A stretch of DNA of 41,235 bases from Bacteroidales bacterium (GTDB lineage Bacteria; Bacteroidota; Bacteroidia; Bacteroidales; UBA7960): the NCBI GenBank assembly GCA_012521995.1, contig JAAYLH010000042.1:1-41235 (forward strand), in the 5' to 3' direction. Both the position numbers and the translations under genes were made by a program. Shown in pieces: positions 24,273-32,208 of the stretch. The notes below the pieces were generated by a model. It was given only the letters and a program-made list of their open reading frames with translations. It was not told the origin of the DNA and did no database searches. Numbering within the stretch: position 1 is the stretch's first letter; every line of letters begins with the position of its first letter.

Positions 24273-25697
24273 TTAAAATGCCAGGTATTCCCTTGCCAGC
24301 GCCGGGTCGAATGCACTTCTTTGGAAAGGATGGGCTTCGGTATTGAAGATCTGGTCGTCGAAATCGAACTTCCCCTGGTGCAGCGAGAAGGTCAGGAAAA
24401 GATATTTCAGGGTCTCGGCAAAGAAGAAGGTGGCCATCTCGTCGCGCTGTTCCATAGTCTCAACGTTGGCCACGGCAGTATAGGCCACCTCGGTCCGGCA
24501 GTGCTCGCGGATGCTGTTCCAGTAATGCTCGTTGCGGTTGAAGTAGAGGGTGTCGCCAGTAAAATGCCAGAGGTAATAGGCTGATTCGATGACTTCGGGG
24601 TTAAGGTCATACACAGGGTAGTTGGGCTGCCCTCTTTCATAGTCGTACACCATCGGAACCAGGCCGTAGCGCTTCCACAGCCAATCCCAGGTGGTGTGCA
24701 GGCGTTTGGCCAGGGCGGTGTCGCCCGAGAGCACCAGGGTGGCCGGGAAGAAGGCGTCGTAGAGGGTCACCGAGGCGCTGGTCTGCTGGCCGCTGTCCAT
24801 ATCGACCCGCGCGTTCCACAGCCGCCCTTCATGCTCCTTCATGATGTATTGCTTGACGGGCCCGATGCTTTCATCCCATATCTTGCCCAGCTCAGGATCG
24901 CCAAACAGCAGGTAGCTCTTGTAGAGGTATTCGTAATAAGAATCCACCCCGGCGCAGATGTGGCTCTGCCTCGAGACCCATTCGCCGGTCTGCACATTGA
25001 TGATATCGCCGATGAGGCCCAGGGGCGAGCGGCGGCTGTAAATGGCCAGGGTGGCCTTTTTCGCGGCCTGGTAATATTTTGGGTCTCGGGTGTAATAGCT
25101 CAGGATGCCCATTTCCATGGTATAGGTCGCGGCCTCGGCCACGTTCACCGTGTCGCCCCGCGCCACGCCCGTTTGGAGGTTTACCCAATAGGAGGGGATG
25201 CCCGTGGGGGTGTCGAAAGCCGGCAGCATACGCTCGCCAAAATCGCGGGCTTTTTCCAGCACCCGCTCATTTCCCGAAAGGGCATACATCGACAGCAAGC
25301 CCCCCAGGATGCGGATGTTTACCTCGAACACCTTGGCATCGATGTTCTTGTCGAAATGCAATGAATCGACCACGTAGCGCTCTATCTCTGCCGCCTCATC
25401 CATCAGCCCCATCACGTGCAGGGTGCTGTAGGCATCGATGGGCGAGATATACAAAGGCTCGTCATACCAGTCCATATACGATTTCGACAGGGGCGCCAGC
25501 ACGTCGTGGCCCCAGGCATAGGTCTTGTATGCCTGCCATGACCTCAGGGTCTCGTTCACCACATCGGCGGCCAGCGAGTCGGCGTGGACCCGCATCTCTG
25601 GGCTCAGGCTTTCCTGTCTTTGCCCGGCCCTGCGGCCATCGCCGCATCCGGCAAAGATCAATACCACCAGAAGAAGCGGAAGGGTTTTTTTCATCAT
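24273..25697 (-). CDS. GH47-like alpha-mannosidase lipoprotein
   Basis: A 474-residue lipoprotein (lipobox IFAGC, C18) with the (alpha/alpha)7 toroid of glycoside hydrolase family 47, inverting alpha-1,2-mannosidases best known from eukaryotic ER/Golgi N-glycan trimming and ERAD (EDEM). Visible family blocks: YKTYAWGHDVLAP (58-69), PIDAYSTLHVMGL (86-98), FEVNIRILGGLLSMYAL (124-140, E125), IPSYWVNLQTG, VDSYYEYLYKSYLLFGDP (251-268, D252), NPEVIESAYYLWHFTGD (366-382, acidic E368/E371), TFFFAETLKYLFLTF and FNTEAHP (451-457; T453 is the Ca2+-contact Thr equivalent). All the acidic positions I can align are present. Bacterial GH47 proteins exist but are uncommon. Substrates could be mannans or N-glycan-like oligosaccharides. 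It precedes the small secreted gene in one unit. Confidence 0.85.
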   Translation of the reverse strand: MMKKTLPLLLVVLIFAGCGDGRRAGQRQESLSPEMRVHADSLAADVVNETLRSWQAYKTYAWGHDVLAPLSKSYMDWYDEPLYISPIDAYSTLHVMGLMDEAAEIERYVVDSLHFDKNIDAKVFEVNIRILGGLLSMYALSGNERVLEKARDFGERMLPAFDTPTGIPSYWVNLQTGVARGDTVNVAEAATYTMEMGILSYYTRDPKYYQAAKKATLAIYSRRSPLGLIGDIINVQTGEWVSRQSHICAGVDSYYEYLYKSYLLFGDPELGKIWDESIGPVKQYIMKEHEGRLWNARVDMDSGQQTSASVTLYDAFFPATLVLSGDTALAKRLHTTWDWLWKRYGLVPMVYDYERGQPNYPVYDLNPEVIESAYYLWHFTGDTLYFNRNEHYWNSIREHCRTEVAYTAVANVETMEQRDEMATFFFAETLKYLFLTFSLHQGKFDFDDQIFNTEAHPFQRSAFDPALAREYLAF

Positions 25698-25922
25698 CCT
25701 GTTTGTGTTTTAAAATTTTAAATCTTGCTTTATTCACAAGCGCCTTTTCGGGAACAGGGCGGTTAACGAGGCCTCATCCTGCCCAAGCCATTACGGTTTG
25801 CGATGGAAAGATAGTAAACTTTGGCTTATCGCGAAGGAGCCCCGTTCAGAAATTTTTTTCTCTGCACAAAGTTCAGGAGCTCATATTGTCTCCGGTTCAT
25901 ATCCGGCTCATGTTTGTATTTC
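25698..25922. other. Promoter-side gap of the GH47-like gene
   Basis: This 225-bp segment upstream of the GH47-like gene contains an AT-rich stretch (TTTTAAAATTTTAAA near 25710-25725) that is probably promoter DNA. No exact TAnnTTTG element was found and no gene is present. It leads into the palindrome at 25923. Confidence 0.5.
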
Positions 25923-25984
25923 GACCGTAGTTCAGGCGGGTTTCAGCCGTTTTAAAACGGCTGAAACCCGCCTGAACTACGGTC
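25923..25984. repeat. 62-bp perfect palindrome
   Basis: Two 31-base arms starting GACCGTAGTTCAGGCGGG are perfect reverse complements with no spacer; the centre is TTTT|AAAA between 25953 and 25954. Base 25922 does not pair with 25985, so the symmetry stops there. The palindrome is 22 bases upstream of a separate terminator hairpin and about 225 bases upstream of the GH47-like gene. It has no T-run and is far longer than an ordinary terminator. It could be a REP/MITE-like element, a cruciform-forming site or an operator. Confidence 0.95.
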
Positions 25985-26006
25985 ATGTTCTGAAGCAATT
26001 TCTGCC

Positions 26007-26033
26007 AAAAAACCGGCTTGTTGCCGGTTTTTT
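26007..26033. terminator. Bidirectional rho-independent terminator
   Basis: AAAAAACCGGC-TTGTT-GCCGGTTTTTT is a perfect 11-bp stem with a 5-base loop. It has a T-run on either strand, lies 53 bases after the DUF3788 gene stop on the minus strand, and would end that transcript. Confidence 0.9.
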
Positions 26034-26085
26034 ATGTAAAAAGGAGGAGTTGAAATGGTTTGGGTAAGCTTTTCAGGGAAGCGGA

Positions 26086-26508
26086 TTATTTCAGGTTTTT
26101 CTTGTAGCGGGCCACTTCCAGCAGTTCGGGGAGCTGAAATTTATCGCGGATTTTGAATTCAAGGGGGATCAAACGCCCGGTGGTTTTTTTCTGCCGGAAG
26201 GCTTCTTTCAGGCTTGCAGAAAGGTTGAGTTTGAACACACCCGGGGCCGTCTTTTCATTGAAATAAAAAGCAATCTTGAAAAAGCCATCCCAAACCGAAA
26301 GCCAGGCAATGGTCTTTTTGCCATAACCGATCTTGCAAAGCCAGGCCTTGTCATCCTTGTAAAAACTCCAATGGGGCATGAAGCCGAATTCGGGGCCGGA
26401 GAGGGTTTCCAACAGCGATTCAAAGGTGGCATAGCTGTCGCCCAGGGCATTGAGCAGCACTTCGGGGATTGGGCGGATGCCGGGTTCGCGCAAGAGCAAA
26501 GTTTCCAT
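26086..26508 (-). CDS. DUF3788-family protein
   Basis: A 140-residue cytoplasmic protein from the ATG at 26508; a longer frame to 26640 would overlap the upstream gene and has no membrane or signal feature. Family-type blocks are the N-terminal alpha-helical LLNALGDSYATFESLLETL, then WSFYKDDKAWLCKIGYGKKTIAWLSVWDGFFKIAFYF (a beta-rich segment conserved in DUF3788) and LIPLEFKIRDKFQLPELLEVARYK. The function is not known; the fold resembles small ligand-binding or antitoxin-adjacent YdhG-like proteins but I cannot assign it. It lies 85 bases after the MtfA-like gene, with a terminator downstream, so it closes that unit. Confidence 0.85.
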   Translation of the reverse strand: METLLLREPGIRPIPEVLLNALGDSYATFESLLETLSGPEFGFMPHWSFYKDDKAWLCKIGYGKKTIAWLSVWDGFFKIAFYFNEKTAPGVFKLNLSASLKEAFRQKKTTGRLIPLEFKIRDKFQLPELLEVARYKKNLK

Positions 26509-26593
26509 TTCACTTGTTTTAAGGTTCAAGTAAATGTAAGGAAAAAAGGGTTGATTTGAAAGTTTTTGGGGCTCAAAAAAGGCTAAAAAAGGC

Positions 26594-27586
26594 TCAGTTG
26601 TCACTGCCGCAGCAATGCTTGTACTTTTTGCCGCTGCCACAGGGGCAGGGGCTGTTGCGGCCGATGCTTCGCCTGCGCAGGTTCAGGGGCAGCCGGTCGG
26701 TGGCCTTCTGACGGAAGATCTTTTCGAGCATCGCGTAAATTTCAGGGTGTTTTTGTTTGAGCAGATGGGGGCGTTCAAAAAAGTATTCGCTCACCACTGC
26801 GAAAAACTCTTGTTTGTTGGTGGCGCCATAAGGATTAATGCCCGACTTACGGTTGAAGATGTTTTCCATTTCTTCCTCTACAAGGTTGAGCCAGGGGATT
26901 GCATACTGGTTTTGGAGGAGTACTTCGGGCAGGCCGTCGGCCACCCCGTCGCTCATGTCGACCAGGTGGATAAACTCGTGGATGCCTACGTTTTTCTTGT
27001 CGTTGGCAATGGCAAAACCTTGGCGGAGGGCATTTTTCGAGAGGATCATCATGCGGTCCATGGCGCCCGTGCCCACCATGCCCAGGATGGTCTTTCCCGC
27101 TCCGGTTTCGTATTGCTGATTGAAGGAGCCGGGATAAAGCAGCACCTCGCTGAGGTTGCGGTATTCCCATCCGCGAAAGCGAAACACAGGGATGACGGCG
27201 CTGGCCGCCACCAGCAGCCGGTCGGTATCGTCAATGGAGGTCTTGATGCCCGTGATGCGTTTCTCAGCCAGGAAGACCTGGATATCCTTTTCAAAGACAG
27301 GCTTTTCGTTGGCCGGAAGGTGGTTGTAATAGATCACGTGCCCGGTCAGAATCTTTCGCCATTCCTGGGGGAAGGGGGTGGACAGGATCTTTTTTCGCCT
27401 GCGGTATTTTCGGGTGGCCCGGCGCCATATCATGAACAGCCCCAGGAGTCCTGCAAGGATCAGCAGGATCATCACTCCCATTGATTTTTCGCGGTTCTGG
27501 ATCAGGATGGGGGCATACAACAGGATGAAAGCGCCGCTCAATATCCAGGGCAGGCTTCCTCTTTGGTTCGGATGGGGGTTTTCCAT
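26594..27586 (-). CDS. MtfA-like zinc peptidase fused to a SEC-C zinc tail
   Basis: A 330-residue protein with two N-terminal hydrophobic segments (about 13-29 and 38-54), then an MtfA-like (M90) peptidase domain. HEFIH at 203-207 gives the two His ligands and catalytic Glu, and FFAVVSEYFFERP (E267) supplies the third zinc ligand. The C-terminal 22 residues are a SEC-C motif: C314-P-C316 and C325-C326 in GRNSPCPCGSGKKYKHCCG, as at the end of SecA. MtfA in enterobacteria inactivates the repressor Mlc and is an aminopeptidase; the SEC-C motif binds zinc and, in SecA, contacts SecB or ribosomes. The combination suggests a membrane-anchored peptidase recruited to a protein or nucleic-acid partner. 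The function here is inferred. Confidence 0.9.
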   Translation of the reverse strand: MENPHPNQRGSLPWILSGAFILLYAPILIQNREKSMGVMILLILAGLLGLFMIWRRATRKYRRRKKILSTPFPQEWRKILTGHVIYYNHLPANEKPVFEKDIQVFLAEKRITGIKTSIDDTDRLLVAASAVIPVFRFRGWEYRNLSEVLLYPGSFNQQYETGAGKTILGMVGTGAMDRMMILSKNALRQGFAIANDKKNVGIHEFIHLVDMSDGVADGLPEVLLQNQYAIPWLNLVEEEMENIFNRKSGINPYGATNKQEFFAVVSEYFFERPHLLKQKHPEIYAMLEKIFRQKATDRLPLNLRRRSIGRNSPCPCGSGKKYKHCCGSDN

Positions 27587-27741
27587 TGCTTTTCCTCAGC
27601 TTGGGCAAGCGCCAACAGGGTCTTGCTATTTACAGAAGCCCATTTTGACCAGGGTTCAGCTTCAAAAATAAGGGGATTTCAGGAATAATTTATGTTTTTT
27701 GAATGAATATTTTCCCGTAAGGGGATAGGATGGAACTCAAA

Positions 27742-27777
27742 AAAAACGCCCTGCAAAAAATCCTGCGGGGCGTTTTT
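27742..27777 (-). terminator. Rho-independent terminator of the alpha/beta hydrolase gene
   Basis: AAAAACGCCC pairs with GGGCGTTTTT, extended by GCA/TGC inside, around an A-rich loop. The minus-strand 3' side ends in a T run 22 bases after the hydrolase stop. Confidence 0.85.
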
Positions 27778-27798
27778 AATTCACGGAAGTGAAGCTAA

Positions 27799-28779
27799 TT
27801 ACCTGGGTTTGAGGAAGCTGATGACCTCCTCGTTGAAGCGCCGGTAGTTTTCGTATTGCAGGAAGTGCCCGGTATTGGGCAGCATCACCAGTTTGTTGCT
27901 GGCAATCCTGCTGGCCCCAGCCTGTGCCACCTCGGTGGTAGTACCGGGGTTGAGGAGGCGGTTTGGGATCAGGTTATCCTTTTCACCAAAGAGGATGAGG
28001 GTGGGTTGTGTGATCTTGTCGAGGTGGTCGATGACGGGTTCGTCGACCATTCCGTTTACCGACCGGACCTCGGCGTGGCAGTAGGCGTCGAAGTCGTCGG
28101 CGTTGCGCATGGCGATTCGGTCAGTGATCATGAATTCGGCATCCCCGGGCAGTTCATAGAATTTATAGGCCAGGTTTGATACGATATCCTCGACGCTGGT
28201 GAGTTTGACGCCGCGCAGGGTCATGACATTTCGGAACCATTGCTTCTGGCCTTCTGTGAAGCGCTCGAAGCCGGCGGGGGCGGCCAGGATAAGGCGTTTT
28301 ACCCTTTCGGGATGCTTCATGGCGGCCACCATGCTGATCTGGCCGCCCATGGAATGGCCTGCCAGCACGGCCTGTTGCAGCCCCAACTGATCCATGAAGT
28401 CAACGACCACATCGGCGTAAAAGCTCATCATGCCGCTGTGAGGTTCCTTGCTGGAGTGGCCATAGCCGGGCAGGTCGATGGCGATGACGCGAAAATGTTT
28501 TTTCAGGCCTTCGATGTTCTTTTTCCAGGCGGGCAGATAGGAGCCCAGGCCGTGGATAAAGATGATGGTTTCGCTGCCGCGGCCTTCGTCCACGTAAGCC
28601 AGGCTGCGCCCATCGCTCAGGGTGGCGTGATGCACCGTGTAGGGGTATTCGATCTCGCTCAGGCTGTTGAGCCGGGGGAGGTCACTGTAGGGGTGCCATT
28701 CTTTGGGGTTCATGGTCTTGCATTGGTTAAACAGCACCAGGGGCGCGAGTATGCCCATGAGTTTGAATAGATTCTTCAT
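27799..28779 (-). CDS. Alpha/beta hydrolase, exported
   Basis: A 326-residue alpha/beta hydrolase from the ATG at 28779; an in-frame start at 28800 would add seven residues. The N terminus MKNLFKLMGILAPLVLFNQC is a signal sequence, possibly lipoprotein-like although the lipobox is poor. IIFIHGLGS holds the oxyanion region, GHSMG (141-145) the nucleophile Ser143, LFGEKDNLIPN the acidic residue and PNTGHFLQYE the catalytic His. The family includes esterases, lipases and C-C hydrolases; the substrate is unknown. It starts 24 bases after the beta-barrel gene on the same strand, so the two are probably co-transcribed: a barrel for uptake and a hydrolase acting on the imported compound would fit. 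Confidence 0.9.
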   Translation of the reverse strand: MKNLFKLMGILAPLVLFNQCKTMNPKEWHPYSDLPRLNSLSEIEYPYTVHHATLSDGRSLAYVDEGRGSETIIFIHGLGSYLPAWKKNIEGLKKHFRVIAIDLPGYGHSSKEPHSGMMSFYADVVVDFMDQLGLQQAVLAGHSMGGQISMVAAMKHPERVKRLILAAPAGFERFTEGQKQWFRNVMTLRGVKLTSVEDIVSNLAYKFYELPGDAEFMITDRIAMRNADDFDAYCHAEVRSVNGMVDEPVIDHLDKITQPTLILFGEKDNLIPNRLLNPGTTTEVAQAGASRIASNKLVMLPNTGHFLQYENYRRFNEEVISFLKPR

Positions 28780-28803
28780 AGCTTTTTTGATTTGGATCAC
28801 ACA

Positions 28804-30384
28804 TTAGAACATCAGCCACTTATATACCACAAAGACGGTCCAGGGGTTTGTAGGTCTGACGCCCTGGATGCCTCCGTTGACGGGGGCGCTGTAGCTGCTG
28901 TCGGCGCTGTCGAAGAAGTTGCCCAGCCACATATAGGCCCCGTGGAGTTCGATGCTCATAAAGGCGCCCAGGTTATACATCAGTGCCCCGTTGATTTCGG
29001 CGCCCAGGAAATGCCCGCCACCGGCGGGCGTAACATTGCTGAGGGCTGTGGCGGTTCCGGCTTTGACGTTGAAGCGGTGGGGTATGAGGCTGCGGTTGAA
29101 GTTGGCCACGGCAGCCGTAAGTCCATAGCCCATGTTTGAGAGGTCGGAGACCACGGGGGTAAAGCGGTTCACCACGTTGGCGTGGGGAAAGAGCAGGTAA
29201 GCTCCGCTGTTGATGTAGATACCGCCCGGGGCTGCCCAGGTATTGCCGGTAATGACGCCAGAATAGCGTTTGTCGTTGAGGCCGTCGTCGTCGCCCGAGG
29301 TAAACAGCAGCTCGAGGTTGACATTGTCGTTGAGGGTCTGGCCATATCGGTATCCGAGCCTCAGGTTGGCGGCGAAGCCGAAGATGTCGGCAGCGTTGTT
29401 GAAGCCGCTGCCGCGGTCGACCCTTACCAGGCCCATGTTGTAATTGAAGTAGCCGCTCAAAAAGAAGCGGTCGAGCATCATATCGGCATTGCGCGAGAAG
29501 TGGGTTCCGATCCATCCGATGTCGGCCATGTAGGGGCTTGAGCCATAGCGGAAGCGGAACACGCCATTGTATTCGGTAAGCTGGCTGTTGATGCCCTGTC
29601 CCAGGATATTGACCCCGCCGTTTCCGTTGCCGCGGTCGCGTACGTAATGCCCGGTGAGGGCGGCTTTCCAGAGCTTGTTGATGTGGGCTTCGTACTGCAC
29701 TTCATACAGGTTCACGTCATCGTTGCGGAAGGAGCTGTTTTCATAAAACTTGAAGGTTGCCACCTTAAAGCGGTGGAAGTCGGCGTCGCGATAGAGGGAT
29801 ATCCCCACGGCATGGGTGCCGAAATAATTGAGGCGGTATCCCGACTGGGTAAGTTTTTCGACGGGGGTACGGTAGGGGTTATAGGGGGTGTCGTACATGC
29901 GCTGCAGGCCCAGGTTGATCATCCAGCCGGTCTTTGGGACAAGCTCCAGTTCAATGTTCTGGGTTTGCATATTGACTTGGTGGCCCGAGACGGCCCCGCC
30001 CTGGTTACCCCCGGTCCCATACGACACATCGCCCCAGGTCCAGTCGATCTCAAAAGCCATCCTCAGGGTTGCCTTGCCGTCGAAGAGGTGGGGCGAGTAG
30101 ATAATGAAGGGGATGAGCCTTTGCTCGACGTAGGCGGTGGTGGCGGTATCGGAGGTCATGGTGGTGTTGCGGCCAAACATTCGTCCGGTGACCTGTCCCC
30201 GGAGGAATTCGGTGCTGGGGAAGAAGTTGGAAGTCACCCCCTGGTTGATGTAAAAGGCCAGGAACTGGAACTCCCGCTCGGCTTTGCGGGGCAGGTCGGT
30301 GTCGAACAAGGGACCGGCGCCCTGCCCGTAGAGCAAGCCAAGGGGCCAGAGCAAGAAAAGAAGGAGAAAAAATTTACGCTTCAT
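28804..30384 (-). CDS. Predicted outer-membrane beta-barrel protein
   Basis: A 526-residue protein with signal peptide MKRKFFLLLFLLWPLGLLYGQ. The mature part has many alternating-polarity strands rich in Tyr, Phe and Asn, such as GYFNYNMGLVRVDRG, NLRLGYRYGQTLNDN and PWTVFVVYKWLMF. The last residue is Phe, which is the usual outer-membrane barrel ending recognised by BamA. No cysteine-rich or catalytic motif stands out. It resembles porin-like or alginate-export-like barrels in layout, but I cannot name the family. It is the first gene of the pair with the alpha/beta hydrolase. The 287-bp upstream gap (30385-30671) shows no gene; it contains TTTCCTGGGGC twice, at 30610 and 30677, the second inside the next gene. 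Confidence 0.85.
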   Translation of the reverse strand: MKRKFFLLLFLLWPLGLLYGQGAGPLFDTDLPRKAEREFQFLAFYINQGVTSNFFPSTEFLRGQVTGRMFGRNTTMTSDTATTAYVEQRLIPFIIYSPHLFDGKATLRMAFEIDWTWGDVSYGTGGNQGGAVSGHQVNMQTQNIELELVPKTGWMINLGLQRMYDTPYNPYRTPVEKLTQSGYRLNYFGTHAVGISLYRDADFHRFKVATFKFYENSSFRNDDVNLYEVQYEAHINKLWKAALTGHYVRDRGNGNGGVNILGQGINSQLTEYNGVFRFRYGSSPYMADIGWIGTHFSRNADMMLDRFFLSGYFNYNMGLVRVDRGSGFNNAADIFGFAANLRLGYRYGQTLNDNVNLELLFTSGDDDGLNDKRYSGVITGNTWAAPGGIYINSGAYLLFPHANVVNRFTPVVSDLSNMGYGLTAAVANFNRSLIPHRFNVKAGTATALSNVTPAGGGHFLGAEINGALMYNLGAFMSIELHGAYMWLGNFFDSADSSYSAPVNGGIQGVRPTNPWTVFVVYKWLMF

Positions 30385-30671
30385 ACGTGATCACTTTTTA
30401 GGGTGGATAGGGCTTTTAAGTTTAGGATCAGCATAAGAACAAAATTTAAGGTTTGAGTAAAGCATGATACCCTGGCCAAGTTTATTTTCCGGGCGAGATT
30501 TGGACCATCATCATTTTAAGAATTTGGGAAACTTTAAATACCTTTCGTTATACTACCAGAAATTGAAGTGTTGAAAGGGGTTATTTTTTAAATTTCCACA
30601 GTTAGCAAATTTCCTGGGGCAAATTATTTTAAAAAAGAAAAAGGTCAGTATTAAGGATCCATTTTTGAAAG

Positions 30672-32108
30672 TTATTTTTCCTGGGGCGATTTAAAAAGCT
30701 CCTGATGTAATTGGTCAAAGACGTCCATATCGTGGGCTTTAAGATCGTGGCATAATTCGCTAAGGATAAAGAACTTGTGGTGATCGTTAAGGCATGGAAT
30801 GGCTGTTTCGCAAAGGGTCTCGTAAAGTTTTTCCCTGCTGATGGCCCGTTGCTTGTATGAGGCCAGTTGATGCATCCACACTATGCAGGGGATGTAGCCG
30901 GCCCTTTGCCGGGCTTTCTTATCCTTGTTCAGGAGCTTGTAGCGGTGGGTGAGGGAGAGGATGTCGCGGTATTTCTGGGTGGCAAGCAATGCCAGGAAAT
31001 AGGAGGAGAAGAACAGATGCCATCGGTTCTGCAAGATCTCTGTTCGGTTGGTCTGCAGAGTGGTATGGGCATAGGTCACTGCCTCGGCGGCGCGCCCGTT
31101 GCGCCACAGCGCCTGAATGTAATAGGCAATGAAGCCGACGCGGTTGTAGGCGCTGTTGGTTTTCTTCAGTTCGGGGAAAGAGCGGTTGAGGAGCTGCAGG
31201 GCGCCTGTGTATTTCCCCCTGCGAAGCAAGACTGCACAAAGGTTGACCAGGTAATAGAGGTAGTCGTTGCTGTGGAAACGGATGGAGAGGTAGCCATAGG
31301 TTTCTGCCAGCTCAAGTTCATTGTGGCGCGAATGCACCAGAAGGCGGTTGGCATAATAATTGGCCAGGATGCGGGGCGAATACAGCTCACCTTTTACAAA
31401 ACGCTGTTCGAGGTTTTCAAAGAGTTCGATCAGGTGGTGGTAATCCTTGTTGTGGTAATACAGGAAAACCAGCCTGACCAGTGCCAGGTAACGGTTCAGG
31501 CCATCGATTTCCTCGTTGTAAAAGACTTCTCTGAGCCATATTTCCCACAGTGCAGCCTCGGTGTCGTATCCGGCATACTGTCTGACAATGTCGGGTGTGG
31601 CTTGGTGAAGTCTCAGGTTGATGTCACGCGAACGTTCATATTGTGGTTTATTTTCCTCCAGGAAAGCAGAGGCCAGGGCGAAATATTGCTGTCGCATACG
31701 GATCAGGAGGAAGTTTTGATAATTCTGCACCAGTTCGTAGAGACGGATAAAGTAAAAGCCTGGTTTTTGATATTGCCGGATGGTGTTGATGATCCTTTTT
31801 TCATCTTCCGGGACCAGGGCATTGGTCATAATTCGCTGATCCATGATGCTGAGCCACTCGTAAAAGATGTCTACATTAACGGCATCCAGCTTTTCGGTGA
31901 TCCACTTCTTAAGGTAGGAATACTTGCGCTTGTCGATGCGCAGGGGATAGGGTTTGGCTTGGCCGGGATGACGGCTGTTGTGGGCTACGATTTTTAGCAG
32001 GCGTATGTTTTCAGCATCCTGAAACTGATGAATGCCCATCAAATAATCGCACTCAAAAGGCAGCAGGGTGGCGGCAAATATGGAAAACTTTTTCAGGGGC
32101 TTCTGCAT
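30672..32108 (-). CDS. Helical-repeat (TPR-like) protein of unknown function
   Basis: A 478-residue soluble protein, mostly alpha-helical with repeated helix-turn-helix units. Examples are ALVRLVFLYYHNKDYHHLIELFENLEQRF, NYYANRLLVHSRHNELELAETYGYLSIRFHSNDYLYYLVNLCAVLLRRGKYTGALQLL and RVGFIAYYIQALWRNGRAAEAVTYAHTTLQ. They have the TPR-type spacing of small and large residues. The start is the ATG at 32108; an earlier frame opening at 32153 lacks support. There is no signal peptide or membrane helix, so it is cytoplasmic. It is divergent from the SDR gene, and the 100-bp region between them is AT-rich and should hold both promoters. TPR proteins usually scaffold protein interactions; no partner can be named here. 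Confidence 0.85.
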   Translation of the reverse strand: MQKPLKKFSIFAATLLPFECDYLMGIHQFQDAENIRLLKIVAHNSRHPGQAKPYPLRIDKRKYSYLKKWITEKLDAVNVDIFYEWLSIMDQRIMTNALVPEDEKRIINTIRQYQKPGFYFIRLYELVQNYQNFLLIRMRQQYFALASAFLEENKPQYERSRDINLRLHQATPDIVRQYAGYDTEAALWEIWLREVFYNEEIDGLNRYLALVRLVFLYYHNKDYHHLIELFENLEQRFVKGELYSPRILANYYANRLLVHSRHNELELAETYGYLSIRFHSNDYLYYLVNLCAVLLRRGKYTGALQLLNRSFPELKKTNSAYNRVGFIAYYIQALWRNGRAAEAVTYAHTTLQTNRTEILQNRWHLFFSSYFLALLATQKYRDILSLTHRYKLLNKDKKARQRAGYIPCIVWMHQLASYKQRAISREKLYETLCETAIPCLNDHHKFFILSELCHDLKAHDMDVFDQLHQELFKSPQEK

Positions 32109-32208
32109 TATTTGGCTTATTTTCAAGGGTATAAATATATAAAAAAGCTCCATAGAAAAAGGATTTTCTCCGTATATTTTTTGTTAATTTTAGGGCAAAA
32201 TAAAAGGG

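Noticed and set aside
30610..30687. TTTCCTGGGGC twice, 67 bases apart
   Set aside because: Only 11 bases, two copies, one inside a coding region; probably chance.
30867..31997. 376-residue plus-strand frame opposite the helical-repeat gene
   Set aside because: The minus-strand frame is longer and has regular helical repeats and a better start; the plus frame looks like antisense of a Leu- and Gln-rich gene.
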